A stretch of 64,000 bases of DNA from the NCBI RefSeq assembly GCF_910596095.1, contig NC_056533.1, positions 9,609,001 to 9,673,000 of the forward strand, read 5' to 3'. The notes beneath the pieces were generated by a model that saw only the letters and a program-made list of their open reading frames with translations, had not been told where the DNA came from and ran no database searches. Shown here in pieces: positions 34,301 to 47,187 of the stretch. Both the position numbers and the translations under genes were made by a program. Source of the stretch: Thunnus maccoyii. Lineage: Eukaryota; Chordata; Actinopteri; Scombriformes; Scombridae. Numbering within the stretch: position 1 is the stretch's first letter; every line of letters starts with the position of its first letter.

Positions 34301-37300
34301 CTGAATTAAATTATGTCAACAAATAGTAAATCGTGTGCTTTTTTCTGGGAAAAGATTTCTTACTGGTCGGTGTGTCCTGTAGGTACTCTAGTCCAGTTAA
34401 GTGTAATTGTCTTGAAGTGGTCAAAAAGTGGTTGGATTTGTTTCTTGAGGTATGCCTAAAATTTTTAAAAAATTGCATATATAGTGTATAATAATAGTTT
34501 TTATGTCCAGTCATTGTACTCTTTCCTTTTATGCATTTCAATTGGCATCAGAATCACTATCAATATTAGTTTTCATATTAGTAGTAAAGCAATACTAACC
34601 TGGAAAGCTCCATAGACCTCAGAGCGGTCAAACATGAGGATGTAGTAGTTGAGGTTTCTCAGTGCTGACTCCCAGGGGATGTAGTCTCTCTCCTTGGACA
34701 AGTATTTGGTAGTTTTCAAGGCTAGTGTTGTATTGATTATTTTAGCTCTACACATGGCAAAAAAATAAATAAAAAAATCTTTTACATTCTTTGTCGACAC
34801 ACAATGTCTGAGGTGTTGAATACTTTAAATACTTATTTTTCATTACCTTGCTAGGTTGAACGCATCATCTATGATCTGTGCTCTGTTGATGATTGATAAA
34901 CTCTGTAGGCAATGACACACATACATCTACATTTACAAATTATATCACAGACAACCAAACTGATGCAGTGAAGCAAACAGACCAGCTGAAAAAAGCCATA
35001 ATAACTTCATTTTATAGTCATTTTAATTTTTCATTACACTGCCCTGGGGTCTGTAGTTTCAGAAACCATTATCAAAATGTAGAATCAAAAATGAAATTTT
35101 CCAAAACCACCAGATTAATCATAATTTATAAAAACTCTGAAACCATGCATGTGTAGAACAGGAAAGAGGACAGCAACTGAATATTCTGAATCTATCTAAA
35201 AGTGGACAAATAAACTGCATAGAATGAAGAATGTCAGACAGGTGAAAAGACATGCGACTCACCTTATGGTTGGTGTTGAGCAGGGAGAGGAGACGATTCC
35301 AGTTTTCAGCATCATAGTTCACCCTGAAATATCCAGATACATTGGTGTTCGCCAACACCCAATCCTCTCCTGACGCTTTCATCTGATTGTTGGTGTCTAG
35401 TAAAAAATATGAAAGGAATTCAAGGCTGCAAAATATTCAGTGGACACCATGTCTTTGCTTCTCTAATATGTAGGTCTTATATAGAAGAACTATGACTGCA
35501 CCTGTCTTATGAAGGAGCCAGTACTGTTGCTGCTCCACACCTGTCTTCATCCATTTAATCGGGACAAACCATGTGTAACTGGACAGACAAACAAAAAGAG
35601 ATGATGAGTGACGACACAGAATAGTGGCGGTTTTTAACAACCATACATCAAGAGCTAAGATATCAGTCAGCAGTGATTGTTTTATCAAAGCAGACATTAA
35701 TCCAAATGGAGGATATCTCATGTTGGGATGAAATTCTGCATTTATCGTCTACATGGAACTTACAGGATAAGGTAAAACTGATTCCTACTTGAACTGAGAG
35801 GGCCTGTCCACCACTGAGTCTGGATCCAACAGGAAGTGTTTCTGGGTGATACTTCCTGTCCGAGTGTTAATAGTGACCACTGGGAAGCCCATCTGAAGGG
35901 TCCAGCGGTGCATGATGTCATGGACGGTGTGTGGAATATGCATGCCTGGTGTGTTTTCAACTGCCTGACAACAAACAGAGGGCAGCAGGAATTGAAGAAA
36001 CACACACCCATGCAAAACACAGCTGTGAGTGTGATGTTTTTTTACTAAACCAACCTGTTGGAGATGGTCCCACAAGTCTGTATATACTGTGTTCTTGAAG
36101 GCGAATGTATTCAGGTAAGACTGAGGAAAGAAAGATGGGATAAACAGCAGGACAACTGTCAATAACTGTCAACAGATTGTCATCCGTAATCAAAATGATA
36201 AAGCTGTATTAGGCAACATGTAGTAAAAAAGTCTATCAGAATCTCAACTGACAAACTATTGCACACAGAAAGCCACATATCATACATTTAAATAACAATC
36301 TTTTGTTGTACTCACACACACTCATCATGTCTTGATGAATTTAGTTCGTTTTGTCACAGACTCTGTCACACATGGGAGTCGTGATTCAGTGATGAGGTCT
36401 TATAACAGAGTTAATACTCACACTGAGTCCTTTGGCAAAAACAGGCTCACTGAGAAATTCTGACAGCATCCTGAGCACCGCTGCTCCCTGAAAACAAACA
36501 CATTAACCACATGAATTTGGTTGGTTTCAACTTCTCGTAACAGCAAAGACTCTTACATTCATTCCAAGGAAAATATTAAAACAAGATGTTTCCCTCATGG
36601 GCTATTGTGGCTCAGATAGAAATTTCAAGATCCAGGAATGGAAAAAAATAGCCTTACTACATATTTTTGGATAAATGTATTATTTTTTACTATGGTTGTT
36701 TGATAAAGGCATTTTTCCTGGGTAACATTTTGTAGGTCAATGGTTTTATATATCATTTTATATAAATTATCAGGTAAAACTGCCTTAATATGGAAAGTAA
36801 AACTTTAACTTTCCTAAGGCATCACCTCATTTTTGAGTATCTTAAAGGCTCGTCACTCCTAAATGTAAAATTAATAGCAAAGAGTTCTGTTGTGCAAAGC
36901 TGTAAATATTGTATGTCTGCAAAGGTCCTATATCAGGTACTGTGTAAAACTGTGTCAGAGGAGCAGACCTTGCTGTAGGAGATGGTGTTGAACATCTCAC
37001 TGATCTGAGCAGGATCATTGACCTCCTCTTCTCGGCGGGACAGTGGGTGGGAGGATGCCAAGGCATCCACAGCGAAGACTTTGTGGATGTCATATAGAAT
37101 AATCAGGTCTTTCTGCAGCCAAGCAGAGAGATGAGTTAGAACAGGTTTAAACTTATCTGTGAGGGGCTGATGATCAATACATCACTAAACTGTATGTCTA
37201 TGTATCTCTTGCTTACTCATTTACTTTAACCATACTTTGTTCCCTACCAAAGATACTCCAAACCCAACTTGCTAAATACAACAGTGAGGTCATCATAAAG

Positions 37301-40300
37301 CTTGAAACATAACAGTACATTTCTTGTGAGGGGTGTCAAGGCTCACTGTCTTTGAAGGTACAAACTCTTACAATGTTCCAGGTGGGCTCAGCATGGTCAG
37401 CTCCCAGGTACTCCACGTATGATGCAAAGCCCTCGTTCAGCCACAGATCATTCCACCATTGCAAAGTCACCAAGTTTCCAAACCACTAAAAAAACATGAC
37501 ACATACGAAAATAGTTCCGCTACTGTACCCACTAAAGCCTTGTGTGATTACAGCACATTCTCAGAGAATTAATGTTTCCGTGAACACCGCTGGTGTCTGA
37601 CAGTAAACTGAGTAATCTGCTTTTGCAAAGGGAGGTTAAGTACTGTGGCAAAATGTATTCTTACAACATCATTGTGTTCTTCACCAGAGAGGAGGAAGAC
37701 TTTGTTGAGATTTTATTTGAATAAGCTTAATTTTGTTAAAAGCAACTAAAAATTACTAGTCGATGGTTTGCACCAATGTCCTACTTATATAACCCTCTAT
37801 TATAACATTCTATCCTTTTTTTTGTTTTCATTACTGAAACTGGGTCTGATGTGAACACAGCAATGTGGCAGAAATATTGTGACCTACCATGTGTGCCAGT
37901 TCATGGGAGATGACAGTTGTAACTCTCTCTTTGTTTCCAGTGGAGGATATAATGGGGTCAAAGAGCAGGGCCGTCTCCCTGTATGTGATCAGACCCCAGT
38001 TCTCCATTGCCCCAGCATTGAAGTCAGGCAGAGCTATCTGATCTGGAGAAGACAAAAACATCAGAAATTCAAAGACAACCTAGGTGTCTTCTAAATGGAC
38101 CATCAAAGCCATGATAATATACACTTAACCTCAATCCAACAAGTCCTTCAAATAAAATGACCAAATATGCCTTTTGACAGTGTGCACTCCAGAATGAAGC
38201 ATAGGAGCGTTTTCTAATTTGGTGCCCTTATCAGCAGTAATTGGCAAGACAACATAATTTGTCTCGTGCTTTTCAAAACAGTTACAAATCATTGTTAAAA
38301 AAACATGATGACGTTTTATGATGTGACAACACTATGGTTAATATCTGGTTTAGGCACAAAAACCACTTGGTTAGGTTTAGGGAAAGATCATGGTTTGGGT
38401 TAAGATTATCACCTTGTTAAGGTTAGAGAAACATGTGTTGAGAGTTGAAGTTACTTTCTTAAAGTTAGGCAACCTTCATGAGAAGGTTTTGAGACCTTTT
38501 GAGACAATGGTGCATCCTGGGAGTATCATATGACTATATGTTGTGTTGCTTTGTCTGTTTTTTTACTATTTGAGTCAATACTGGTTCTTGTAATGTTGAT
38601 CTAAAGAAAAGACGCTTCTGAGCACAGGAAAAATGCTCAATAGCAAATGTCCAATGCTTGCACATAATGAATAAAATCTCTTTCCAATTGCAAAGACAAT
38701 GTGTTCTGACTGAAATAAATGAAATGGGATTAATGTTTCTGTCCTCAGAGGAAAATGATTGCCTCAGCACATTGATGCTGAGTTGACCTACCTGACTTGG
38801 AAAGTGGATATGTTGCGTTGTAATAGTGCTCATAAAACTGAAGGATCGGCCCTGTAACACTGAGAGCATAGTCACCCTGACTGTCTTCTATGGCTTTTCT
38901 TCGAGCCCAGATTCGGATCTGCAAAGAATAGAAGGGCTTGTAGTCCACGATAACTTTAAAAACCTGTATCTCTCTCTCTCTCTCTAGATGGAGCAACCTG
39001 TTTGGACTGCTGGTGATCAAGGAATAAATTGTAAGCTGACCTCAATGGTAATGGAAATCAATGTAAATATAGGGAAGAAAAGTTCTTACCAACAAATTGT
39101 TGTGTTCGTTCGTCTGAATGTTAACAAAGTCAGTGACAATAAATGCCAGCACATATGTGGACATTCTCTTTGTGGGCTCAAATGTGGTTTTTCTGACAGC
39201 CACGCCATCGATGACAGTGTCTGCGGTGTCTGTACAGGGAGAGGAAGAGTTAGACCTTGACACTCTGTTAGCATTAACAGTATCTAGTTGCTGATTTTCT
39301 CATAACCTATTGCCCAAGTCATTAATTATTTATAACAAAACTGTCTCGCACACAACAGAGACATCTGATAATATAAAACATATGGTCTATCTCCTCATCT
39401 TCATCATGTTGTCTACTTTGAAAGTAACTTTTATGACAGTCTGTTTAATATCTTGTAAAATGCCTCTTATATAATCTGTTTTCTCCAGTTTCCACTAAGA
39501 TGTAAGACACATTTTAAAGGACTAAATTTATTTTTTTGTTTGTTTTGTTTCGAAAACGAACCAATTTCCATGCCATTGGACAGAGCCACGGTGTCTCGAT
39601 TGTGGATGATGACGATGTTGAAGACGGCTTTCATGGCTGGCTCGTCAAAGCAAGGGAAGGTTTTCCTGGCGTACGTTGCTTGCATCTGCGAGGTAGCAAC
39701 AACTCTGCAAAATGTTCAAATTAAACATTAACACATAATAAACATCAACCAAAGGAGATAATCCAAAGTCCCGACGACAGCAACATTTGAGCCATGAAAT
39801 TAACTGTAGAATGATGGTCCATCATTAATGTACACTATGTCATTGCTTACTTCTTCACACCATTGTCAATGTATTCACTCCTGTAGAAGCCTTCCAGGTC
39901 GTCTGCCAGCTCCCCCCGAAATTCAGTGTAAAGTTTATAAAGTGTTCCCACAGTTAGTTTGCTTCGTAACTGAAGAACCAGATACTCTGTCTTCACCACA
40001 AGCCAAGACTTTTGTATAGCAGGTACAGTGACGTCGTCCAGTCTACTCAGCTTAGCATGGTGCCCATTGAAGATGGTGAGGTTCAGCTTGTTGGAGTGGA
40101 TGAGGATGAGGTCTGTTTCCTTCATGCATTTGAACACCACTACTGAATGTCCAGTGAAGATGTACATGTCATCTGCATTGAGCTCCAACCGAGGCCACAG
40201 GGTCACATTGTAGTGGAGAGGAACGAGGGTGTCTGGAAGTCTGTAGTGATCCCAAGGCTCCTTTGAGATGAAGGGGGTAGTGGCGGGTGAAGGCATGCTG

Positions 40301-40455
40301 GTGCTGTCTGTTGATCCATGTCCTGGATTGCCTTGATTCTTAGCTCTTTCCTTGTTGTAGGCAATGGACAGAGCTATAATCGTAGCCAGAGCGCTGGCCG
40401 CCAGTACAAGCAGCCCAAGTCCCACATTTTTACTGACATAGTAGACTTTCCCCAT
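31358..40455 (-). CDS. anpep: Aminopeptidase N (ANPEP/CD13, M1 family), tandem copy 2
   Basis: Twenty exons: 40455-39851, 39704-39562, 39229-39090, 38918-38792, 38042-37888, 37485-37372, 37112-36969, 36487-36422, 36120-36055, 35964-35789, 35578-35502, 35396-35263, 34902-34847, 34747-34600, 34455-34364, 34213-34103, 33615-33448, 32106-31966, 31714-31633, 31510-31358. They total 2898 nt, or 965 residues. Seen are a TM helix near residues 10-33, a shorter Ser/Thr/Pro stalk without STMP repeats, GAMEN 349-353, HELAH (H385, H389) with E408, and Tyr474. All predicted catalytic residues are present, so it should be active. Sixteen of twenty exons have the same length as in copy 1 and all share phases, which shows tandem gene duplication. 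Intron 2 here uses a GT donor (G|GTTCGT) where copy 1 has GC. The first codons and promoter are duplicated just upstream. Confidence 0.96.
32188..32795. mobile_element. Palindromic foldback repeat, near full length
   Basis: It begins AATTTGACATTTTGGTAAAT and ends with the inverted counterpart. Both arms carry GCTAAGCTAAGC-type and CTACAGCCAG-type blocks. Between them lies a centre with GGTTGCCAAGCAACC and GGGCCAAGAAATAGTG. No coding capacity. It lies in anpep copy 2 intron 17. Confidence 0.85.
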
Positions 40456-40976
40456 GCCTGAATCAGGAGGTCAGAGCAGGACTCTGAGGGGACTCAGTCT
40501 GTGTTTGTCCAGTGCACCAAGTCTCGTCTCTCCTTAGTTAAAGGTTGCGCTATTAACATGGCAAAAAGACATGTTCATAATACCTAGAGAAAAATGGGAA
40601 GATGGAAAGACCTGGGTCATTTTGTCCGCAACTCAGCAGCTCTCAGATTCATGAATGTCAAGTAATGGTGCAGAATCTTTGGTGTTCAAAACTGGCATTG
40701 TAGTATCATTGTTACTGTACATGTGCTACATGTACAGAAGTATTTAACCACAATAAATCATTACATTTCAGCCATTCATGTTCATTAATTATAAATACAA
40801 CTGCCAGAAATTCTACTAAATTTTTTCAAAACAACCTTGCTTCATTTTTGTATTCGCTATGGCATTCTAGAGAAGTGCATCAACATCATGAAGAACTCAT
40901 CAGCACGTATTGCAAAGTCCCCCATGCAGAGAGGCTGAGGGAAAAGTTCTCAGGGGTGACTGCAAGGTTCCTGCTG
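40392..40976 (-). repeat. Tandem duplication unit 1 (anpep copy 2 promoter and exon 1 start)
   Basis: This roughly 580-bp unit holds the first ~20 codons of anpep copy 2 and about 520 bp upstream. It repeats immediately at +580 with roughly 13 substitutions and no obvious indel. The breakpoints share GCTGG microhomology. Confidence 0.92.
40550..40559 (-). promoter_or_regulatory. Candidate HNF1 half-site upstream of anpep copy 2
   Basis: The minus strand reads GTTAAT (plus ATTAAC), an HNF1 half-site about 95-100 bp upstream of the ATG. No TATA box is evident. The site is also present in the duplicated unit near 41135. Weak evidence. Confidence 0.25.
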
Positions 40977-41556
40977 GCTGCCAGTACAAGCAGCCCAAGT
41001 CCCACATTTTTACTGACATAGTAGACTTTCCCCATGCCTGAATCAGGAGGTCAGAGCAGGACTCTGAGGGGACTCAGTCTGTGTTTGTCTAGTACACCAA
41101 GTCTCGTCTCTCCTAAGTTAAAGGTTGAGCTATTAACATGGCCAAAAGACATGTTCATAATACCTAGAGAAAAATGGGAGGATGGAAAGACCTGGGTCAT
41201 TTTGTCCGTAACTCAGCAGCTCTCAGATTCATGAATGTCAAGTAATGGTGCAGAATCTTTGGTGCTCAAAACTGGCATTGTAGTATCATTGTTACTGTAC
41301 ATGTGCTACATGTACAGCAGTATTTAACCACAATAAATCATTACATTTCAGCCATTCATGGTCATTAATTATAAATACAACTGCCAGAAATTCTACTAAA
41401 TTTTTTCAAAACTACCTTACTTCATTTTTGTATTCGCTATGGCATTCTAGAGAAGTGCATCAACATCATGAAGAACTCATCAGCACGTATTGCAAAGTCC
41501 CCCATGCAGAGAGGCTGAGGGAAAAGTTCTTAGGGGTGACTGCAAGGTTCCTGCTG
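40972..41556 (-). repeat. Tandem duplication unit 2 (second promoter/exon 1 start)
   Basis: Second copy of the 40392-40976 unit. It keeps the ATG (41035-41033) and the first ~20 codons, then runs into the upstream end of unit 1 instead of exon 1. The continued frame ends soon after, so on its own it encodes only a tail plus TM start. It could act as a second promoter or upstream reading frame. Confidence 0.9.
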
Positions 41557-41720
41557 GACTGGATTATGAAAAAGACAACTAAGGACAGAAGGAATAGTTA
41601 TTCAGCGGACCACAAGACCCATGAGTGTATTGAATTGAACAAGGGTGTTTTGCTACCAAATTAACTTTTTTTTCTGTAAGAGGGATATTATGATGTTTCT
41701 CCTTTTAAAAAAATACATGC

Positions 41721-42560
41721 TTTAAAAGAATAGTTTGACATTTTGAGGAATATGCTTATTTGTTTTTTTTGCCAAAAGTGTGATGAGAAGATGGGTAATG
41801 TTACCACCTCCATGTCTCTTCAGTAAATATGTAGCTACAGATGGCTTATTTTAGCACAAAGACTGGAAGTGGGGGGATACATCGAGTTTGGCTAACTATC
41901 CTCCGTAAAGCTCACCAATTAACACATAATATGCCATAAAAAACCCAAAGTGGTAAAACAACAATGTCAGAATCTGTTTTGTTGGCCAAGATAGAAGAAT
42001 AATAGATAGAATAGAAAGAATAATAGAAGAATAAAATTAGAACAAAAGTAAGGTAATAATAGATAATGAAATAAACAAAAAAATATTAAAATTAAATTTA
42101 AAATTTTAAATCTACCGACAGAATGGAATAATAATAGTTTTGATAAGGTATATAAAACTTGAAATGAATTATTGACTCTACAAAGGAAATATGGACTGTG
42201 CCATGGACAAATAAATGAAGTGTGTGAAATATGTGAAGGTGACAAAAGCAAAAATTAAATGTGACATGTGCAATAAATAATTGCACGTCACATTTAATTT
42301 TCTGCACTTGTCCATAGCAAAACATGTAGTTTCACCAGAGATGAAATACATGTGCATTATGTGCCGGACCATTTCTTGAAGTTTCCAGGTAACCTCTCAC
42401 TAATGACTCCAGTTTAATAGGTGCTGGGAGGATGATATTTTTACCTTTGGATAAAGCCAGGCTAGTTGCTTCCCTCACTTTCCAGTTTTTGTGCTAAGCT
42501 AAGCTAAGGCTGCTGGCTGTAGCCTTTTATTTAATGGACAGATATATCTTTGAAGTATTA
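41721..42560. mobile_element. Palindromic foldback repeat with a nested insertion
   Basis: The left part (AATAGTTTGACATTTTGAGG; TTTTAGCACAAAGACTGGAA) and right part (GTGCCGGACCATTTCTTG; GTGCTAAGCTAAGCTAAGG) belong to the same family as 32188-32795. They are separated by unrelated AT-rich DNA at about 41964-42326. Confidence 0.75.
41964..42326. repeat. AT-rich insert nested in the foldback repeat
   Basis: It begins GTCAGAATCTGTTTTGTTGG, which recalls a teleost retroposon end (TCAGAATC...TTATTGGCC). It includes a hairpin at about 42252-42303 with arms AAATTAAATGTGACATGTGC and its near-complement. Confidence 0.5.
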
Positions 42561-45500
42561 ACAGTAAACTTCTGTTAGTTACTGAATTCGAACAGCTACT
42601 GTATCATATTGTGTTGGGTAGGACACTGGAGATGTGCTCTCACTCCATTTGGAGGAGGCAAATTCCTCTCATTAAAATAGTTGATTTCTTTCTTAGTAAA
42701 GAACAGGACAGATTATGTATTTTCTGAAATGTACTTATAATATATTGAGGGATCTTAGATGGATCTAGAATATTAAGTCAAAAGCTTAACCCTCCCGTCC
42801 CTATTATTGTTTTTTTTTTTTCCTTTTCTCATGCTTGGGGTTATTATTGTTGGTATTATAGATTTCTTCTTTTTAATATTGGTCTGTCTTTCTTGTCTGT
42901 GTTTTGTAGTTTGTATTTCCCGTTGCATTTTGTCATTACTTCTACTCTTCTCTGCGTGTCCTTATTTTTAATAAAACACTAATCAGGAGGGTGAAGAACA
43001 GAAAGTCATGACTTTTACAACTGAGCACGTGTAGGAGGAAACAGAACGTGATGACTCGGTTTTGCACAGGCAGGAAGGACAATATGATCAGAACAAAGAT
43101 GACTACAGCATTATAAAAAAGACTAGTTAATTGAGTCTCTGGTTAATTATTGATAAGCAACATTTACAGCTGATGTCTTGACACTTAGCAGTCTGACAGA
43201 TTTATATTACAAGATCACACACTAGACCATAAATGCTAATCATTATGTAAGGAAGATTGTAATGGAAGGTGATTAAAATGATTTTTATTTATCTAATGAT
43301 GGATCATCTGTAGAACCTGCATTTAGTTTGTATCCAGAAGGCCACATTGATATGTGAATGGCGGATTAAAACTCTATTTTCACCTCCCTATTAATAAAAG
43401 GTCAGAGGTAAAATAAAATGTAGTTATGGTATCTTGGTGCAGCCCTGGTAATATCCAGTGGTGCACTGCATACTGATATACATGATAGGAGAGAAAACAA
43501 ACTCAAAGTAAAAGGCACTGGATGACATACTCTCACTCTTGTAGTACAAAATCCTGGTTTAGAGTAAAACATCTGTCCTTTCTGACCTGATAGCATGTGC
43601 AGATGTTTCCTCTGCTACATCATCATTTGATCATGATATTGTACCTATGGGAGTATGAGAAACACCCAGTTATCTAAGTAACAGTTTTTACACTGACAGT
43701 ATCTATTAAATATTTTCTACTACTTTCCCATAGGGCATATTTTACAAGGGATTTGTAAGTTGAAACTTATATTGATTTTAGTGTTGGAAGAACTATTAAT
43801 GTTGAGCGAAAAAGTTCCTTATTGACCTTGCACCTTGACCAAAGTTCACTTAATTATGACAACAGAGTCATCTCCATGACAAAACGAGCAAACTTTATCT
43901 GCTGATGAAGACTGTGAGCTACAGTTGAAAGTCCGCAACTCACAATCCTATTAATGATTTTTAACATTTATAATCGCAGACCTGACACCTGAAAGCTGTG
44001 ACTTTTTTTTTATGACTAATTTTCTAATCAGCTATTACATCTGTAGTCGTGAATGCTGGCAAGTAATTAAAAAAGGAAAATGGTTTTGGGATTTTCTAAT
44101 GAAAGCTTGAGTCAGGAGTTGTAATTCTTAATTAGGCTAATAAATTTTGGTCAGATGGTCCTGGTACCTTCTGGAATAACTTTGTGATGATATGAACAGC
44201 TTCCTAAAAAGACAACTTATATGAGGCTGGAGGAGAATATAAACCAGCTAAATAGATTTTTCACAACCTGGCAACCCAAAAGTTGTCCTTATTAATGGCT
44301 TATGGATGTATAAAGTATTACTAAATGATTTATTAACACTAATAAAGCCATTAGTTTTATTCCTTATAATTCCTTTTTAGAAAGAGGTACTTTTTTCACT
44401 ATTGGTGAGCAGCACAAAGTGAGTTTAAACATGATTAACACTTGTGTTTTGTGCACCTTGGCTCTACTTCCTCATTGTTTGGGGACTCACAAACCACACT
44501 GCTAATTGCAAAGTCAATCTTTTTTTCTTTAAATATGATTTTTCTTCTGACTTTATTAAAAGCCAATATGTAGAAAGGTATTGAAGTCATAACCCCTCCC
44601 TTTGCTACAAATCGAGCTTGCACTTTTGATGATGCTGACAAAATACAGAAATTACCATAAAGCATTGTTATAGAACCAAATAAGGAAATATTTCATGCAT
44701 TATAGGGGATATGAGCTATGTCTGAGCAAATATTTCTTTTGTTTGCAAAAAGAGTCATTCACAGCTAAAGAAATCGAGAGCAACATATCCTACCAGTGAC
44801 ATTATTTTGGGTTTACTCCATTGACTTGAAAAACTTCAATCAGAGAAATTCCAGTAAAACAAGTTGAGATTTGGGAGGGTAGTGCTGCATAAAAAGTACT
44901 GTTGACACATGATTGCATCATATGGAGAATATGAAAATCCATTATCTTCAAACATGTTTTTACTGCTGGGGTCACCCAGACACTGAAGTAATGTGTCACT
45001 TTCTGTTGTGGACTTCTGAAAAATATCATCAGTCCAAATTCATTTTTAAAAGCAATTATCATAAAATTGGGAAAAATCATGAAGTATCAAGATGATAAAA
45101 CAACACACAGTAGCTGTTAAATAAAAAAAGATCCCATATCTGAGTGACATCAAATGGGACATTAAGGTTACTGATGGTCAATCTGCAACCCATTATACAT
45201 TGTAATAGTAATTTATAACAATTATGATAGTGAGAGGCTAAAGCTAAAGATAAGGTCTCCTTTGTTACAGAAACCTAAACAAGCTTACTTCAGCTGACAG
45301 CTGGTGCTCAGTCCGCCTACATAAGCTACACCCAGTCTACAACAGCTTGTCAGGAATCCGCTGTTAGATTTTATTCATATTATTAATTGACTCCATTGTA
45401 TTTTCATGATGGTAGCATTCATTGTGATAAAAGTACAAAGTTTTAAATGCAGAAGTAAGATTATGAATCTGTACATTTGAATTCCTACTAGTTCTAACTA

Positions 45501-47040
45501 GTATTGTTATTGCAGCCTATTTCTTCCCGTAAACCAGGCAGCAGGAGATGAGACAATCAAACAGCAAACTCAGGCAACCTGTTTAAAAGATCAAGTGAGG
45601 TGCAGCAGTTTTATGACCTGCTTAATATCGAGCTTATCTGTCATTTTATTATGAAGAAAAGACAAGTAGGCTGAAAAGATATTTGAGTCTTCCAGGCATT
45701 AAAAAAAAATCAACAGTGACTGCCATGTGAACCCAACACCAGGTAAAGAACATCTGGAAATGATTAAACTCTCTGCAGACCGAGACCAAACAAATGTAGA
45801 CATTCTAGGATCTGTCTTTAATATGAAACATGCCCTCAATCATCAGTCTGCTCCTGCCACACAAGGCCTGAAAAATGTCTGTATTCTTGAAGCCATAATG
45901 TTCTTGTGAGAACTTAAATAAGAACTGTTTCTCAAATACTCCCCAAACATTACTGCTAATATGTTGAAATGAATTTTCAAGTTTTTATGAGTCTTTTAAA
46001 TATTTTTATAATATATAAGTAATGGAAAAGCATCCTTTTCTGCATCCAGTTAAGATAAACGCTAATGCTGAGTAAGTAAGCAATAGAAGTCAAACAAATC
46101 CCTAGCACTTTCCCAGTGCCAGCTGAGTGGCAATGTTTATCTTGGGGGGCCAAAGCATATTTTCATGGAGTAAAAATTACAACAAAAGAGCCATGTGACC
46201 ACCTCTGTTTCATACTGTGATTTTAATAGACTCTCCTCGTCAGTCCCCTGCAAGTACTGCGCGTTCTTGCTGGTCAAAACCAGTGCAAGAACTCCTATTT
46301 GTAATCAAATGCTCTGTACGATGCGCACGGTGCACATACATAAACATACAAACTGTGCGACACTTGTGAGTATAGGAGCAGTAGTCTGTCCTTTGCACGT
46401 GGCTGTACTATTGGTAACATCTGGGAATGTCTAAAACTGGCCATTTGCCTTCTATGCAAGTCTTACATTGGCCAGTATAGAAAAAACACATCATCAGTGC
46501 AACACATGGTCTTTTTTTTCTCCACATCATCTATCTCTTCTCTCACACTTTATCTTTTGCTATTTCAACCAGATTTCCTGTTGGGAATCAATAAAGTTAA
46601 TCTTATCTCATGTGTGAAGGTAAAATACCGTTAATCACCTGTACACACATTTTTGCATTATCATTCTACCTGCACTATCAATCCTGTGTGTTCTAAGCGC
46701 CACACTGTGCAGATAAGCTTTCACCAGCTGTAGGAGTTGCAGAGTTTACATCCAGTACAGCCCCCCACTGGATGTAGTCAGACAACCAGTGAAGCCAAAG
46801 CATAACAACATAACAAATTATTTCCTAGTAACGGCAACAAGTGTTTTACAACTGTATTACGCAAGTGCTATTAAGTATTTGAATACTACTGAAAGAGTAG
46901 TTTGTAGTTTTGTTTTATGTAGATTTTTGTGGACACATTCTGTCTATACTGCATTCATGCACCAGTTGTGGACAGTCAGGTATAAATCTTTTTTTAAAAT
47001 CTTCAAGCAATGTGCAGCTGAATCAGGTGCTTCTCAGATC
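42561..47040. other. Gene-poor intergenic region
   Basis: AT-rich, with no recognisable exon or conserved protein. A retroposon-like tail (GGGAATCAATAAAGTTAATC) lies near 46577-46605. Confidence 0.5.
46560..46612 (+). repeat. LINE/SINE-type 3' tail
   Basis: GGGAATCAATAAAGTTAATC followed by TTATCTCA has the form of teleost non-LTR element tails. The body upstream is not recognisable. Confidence 0.45.
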
Positions 47041-47056
47041 AGGCAACAGCGAACTT

Positions 47057-47187
47057 GAGAGAGAAAAGACTGGAGCACACTGATGGATTTGCAGCCTTTA
47101 ATAGTGCAAACAGACAGTCAGACTGTGGAAACATTTGCACTATTAAAGGCTGCAAATCCATCAGTGTGCTCCAGTCTTTTCTCTCTC
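47057..47187. repeat. Perfect 54-bp inverted repeat with a 23-bp loop
   Basis: Arms 47057-47110 and 47134-47187 are exact reverse complements. They begin GAGAGAGAAAAGACTGGAGC and end near GCACTATTAAAGGC. The loop is CAGACAGTCAGACTGTGGAAACA. It encodes no protein and is separate from any gene seen. Confidence 0.95.

Noticed and set aside
41428..41664. 78-codon plus-strand frame with a protein-like look (EVHQHHEELISTYCKVPHAERLREKF)
   Set aside because: It overlaps the duplicated anpep promoter unit and matches no family I know. It may be an old repeat fragment.
44594..45080. Overlapping open frames near 44800-45095 as a gene
   Set aside because: AT-rich frames on both strands without motifs or splice context. 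They look like a diverged repeat.
47057..47187. Reading the perfect inverted repeat as a microRNA precursor
   Set aside because: miRNA hairpins are shorter and imperfectly paired. 54 bp of perfect pairing fits a foldback or hpRNA better.
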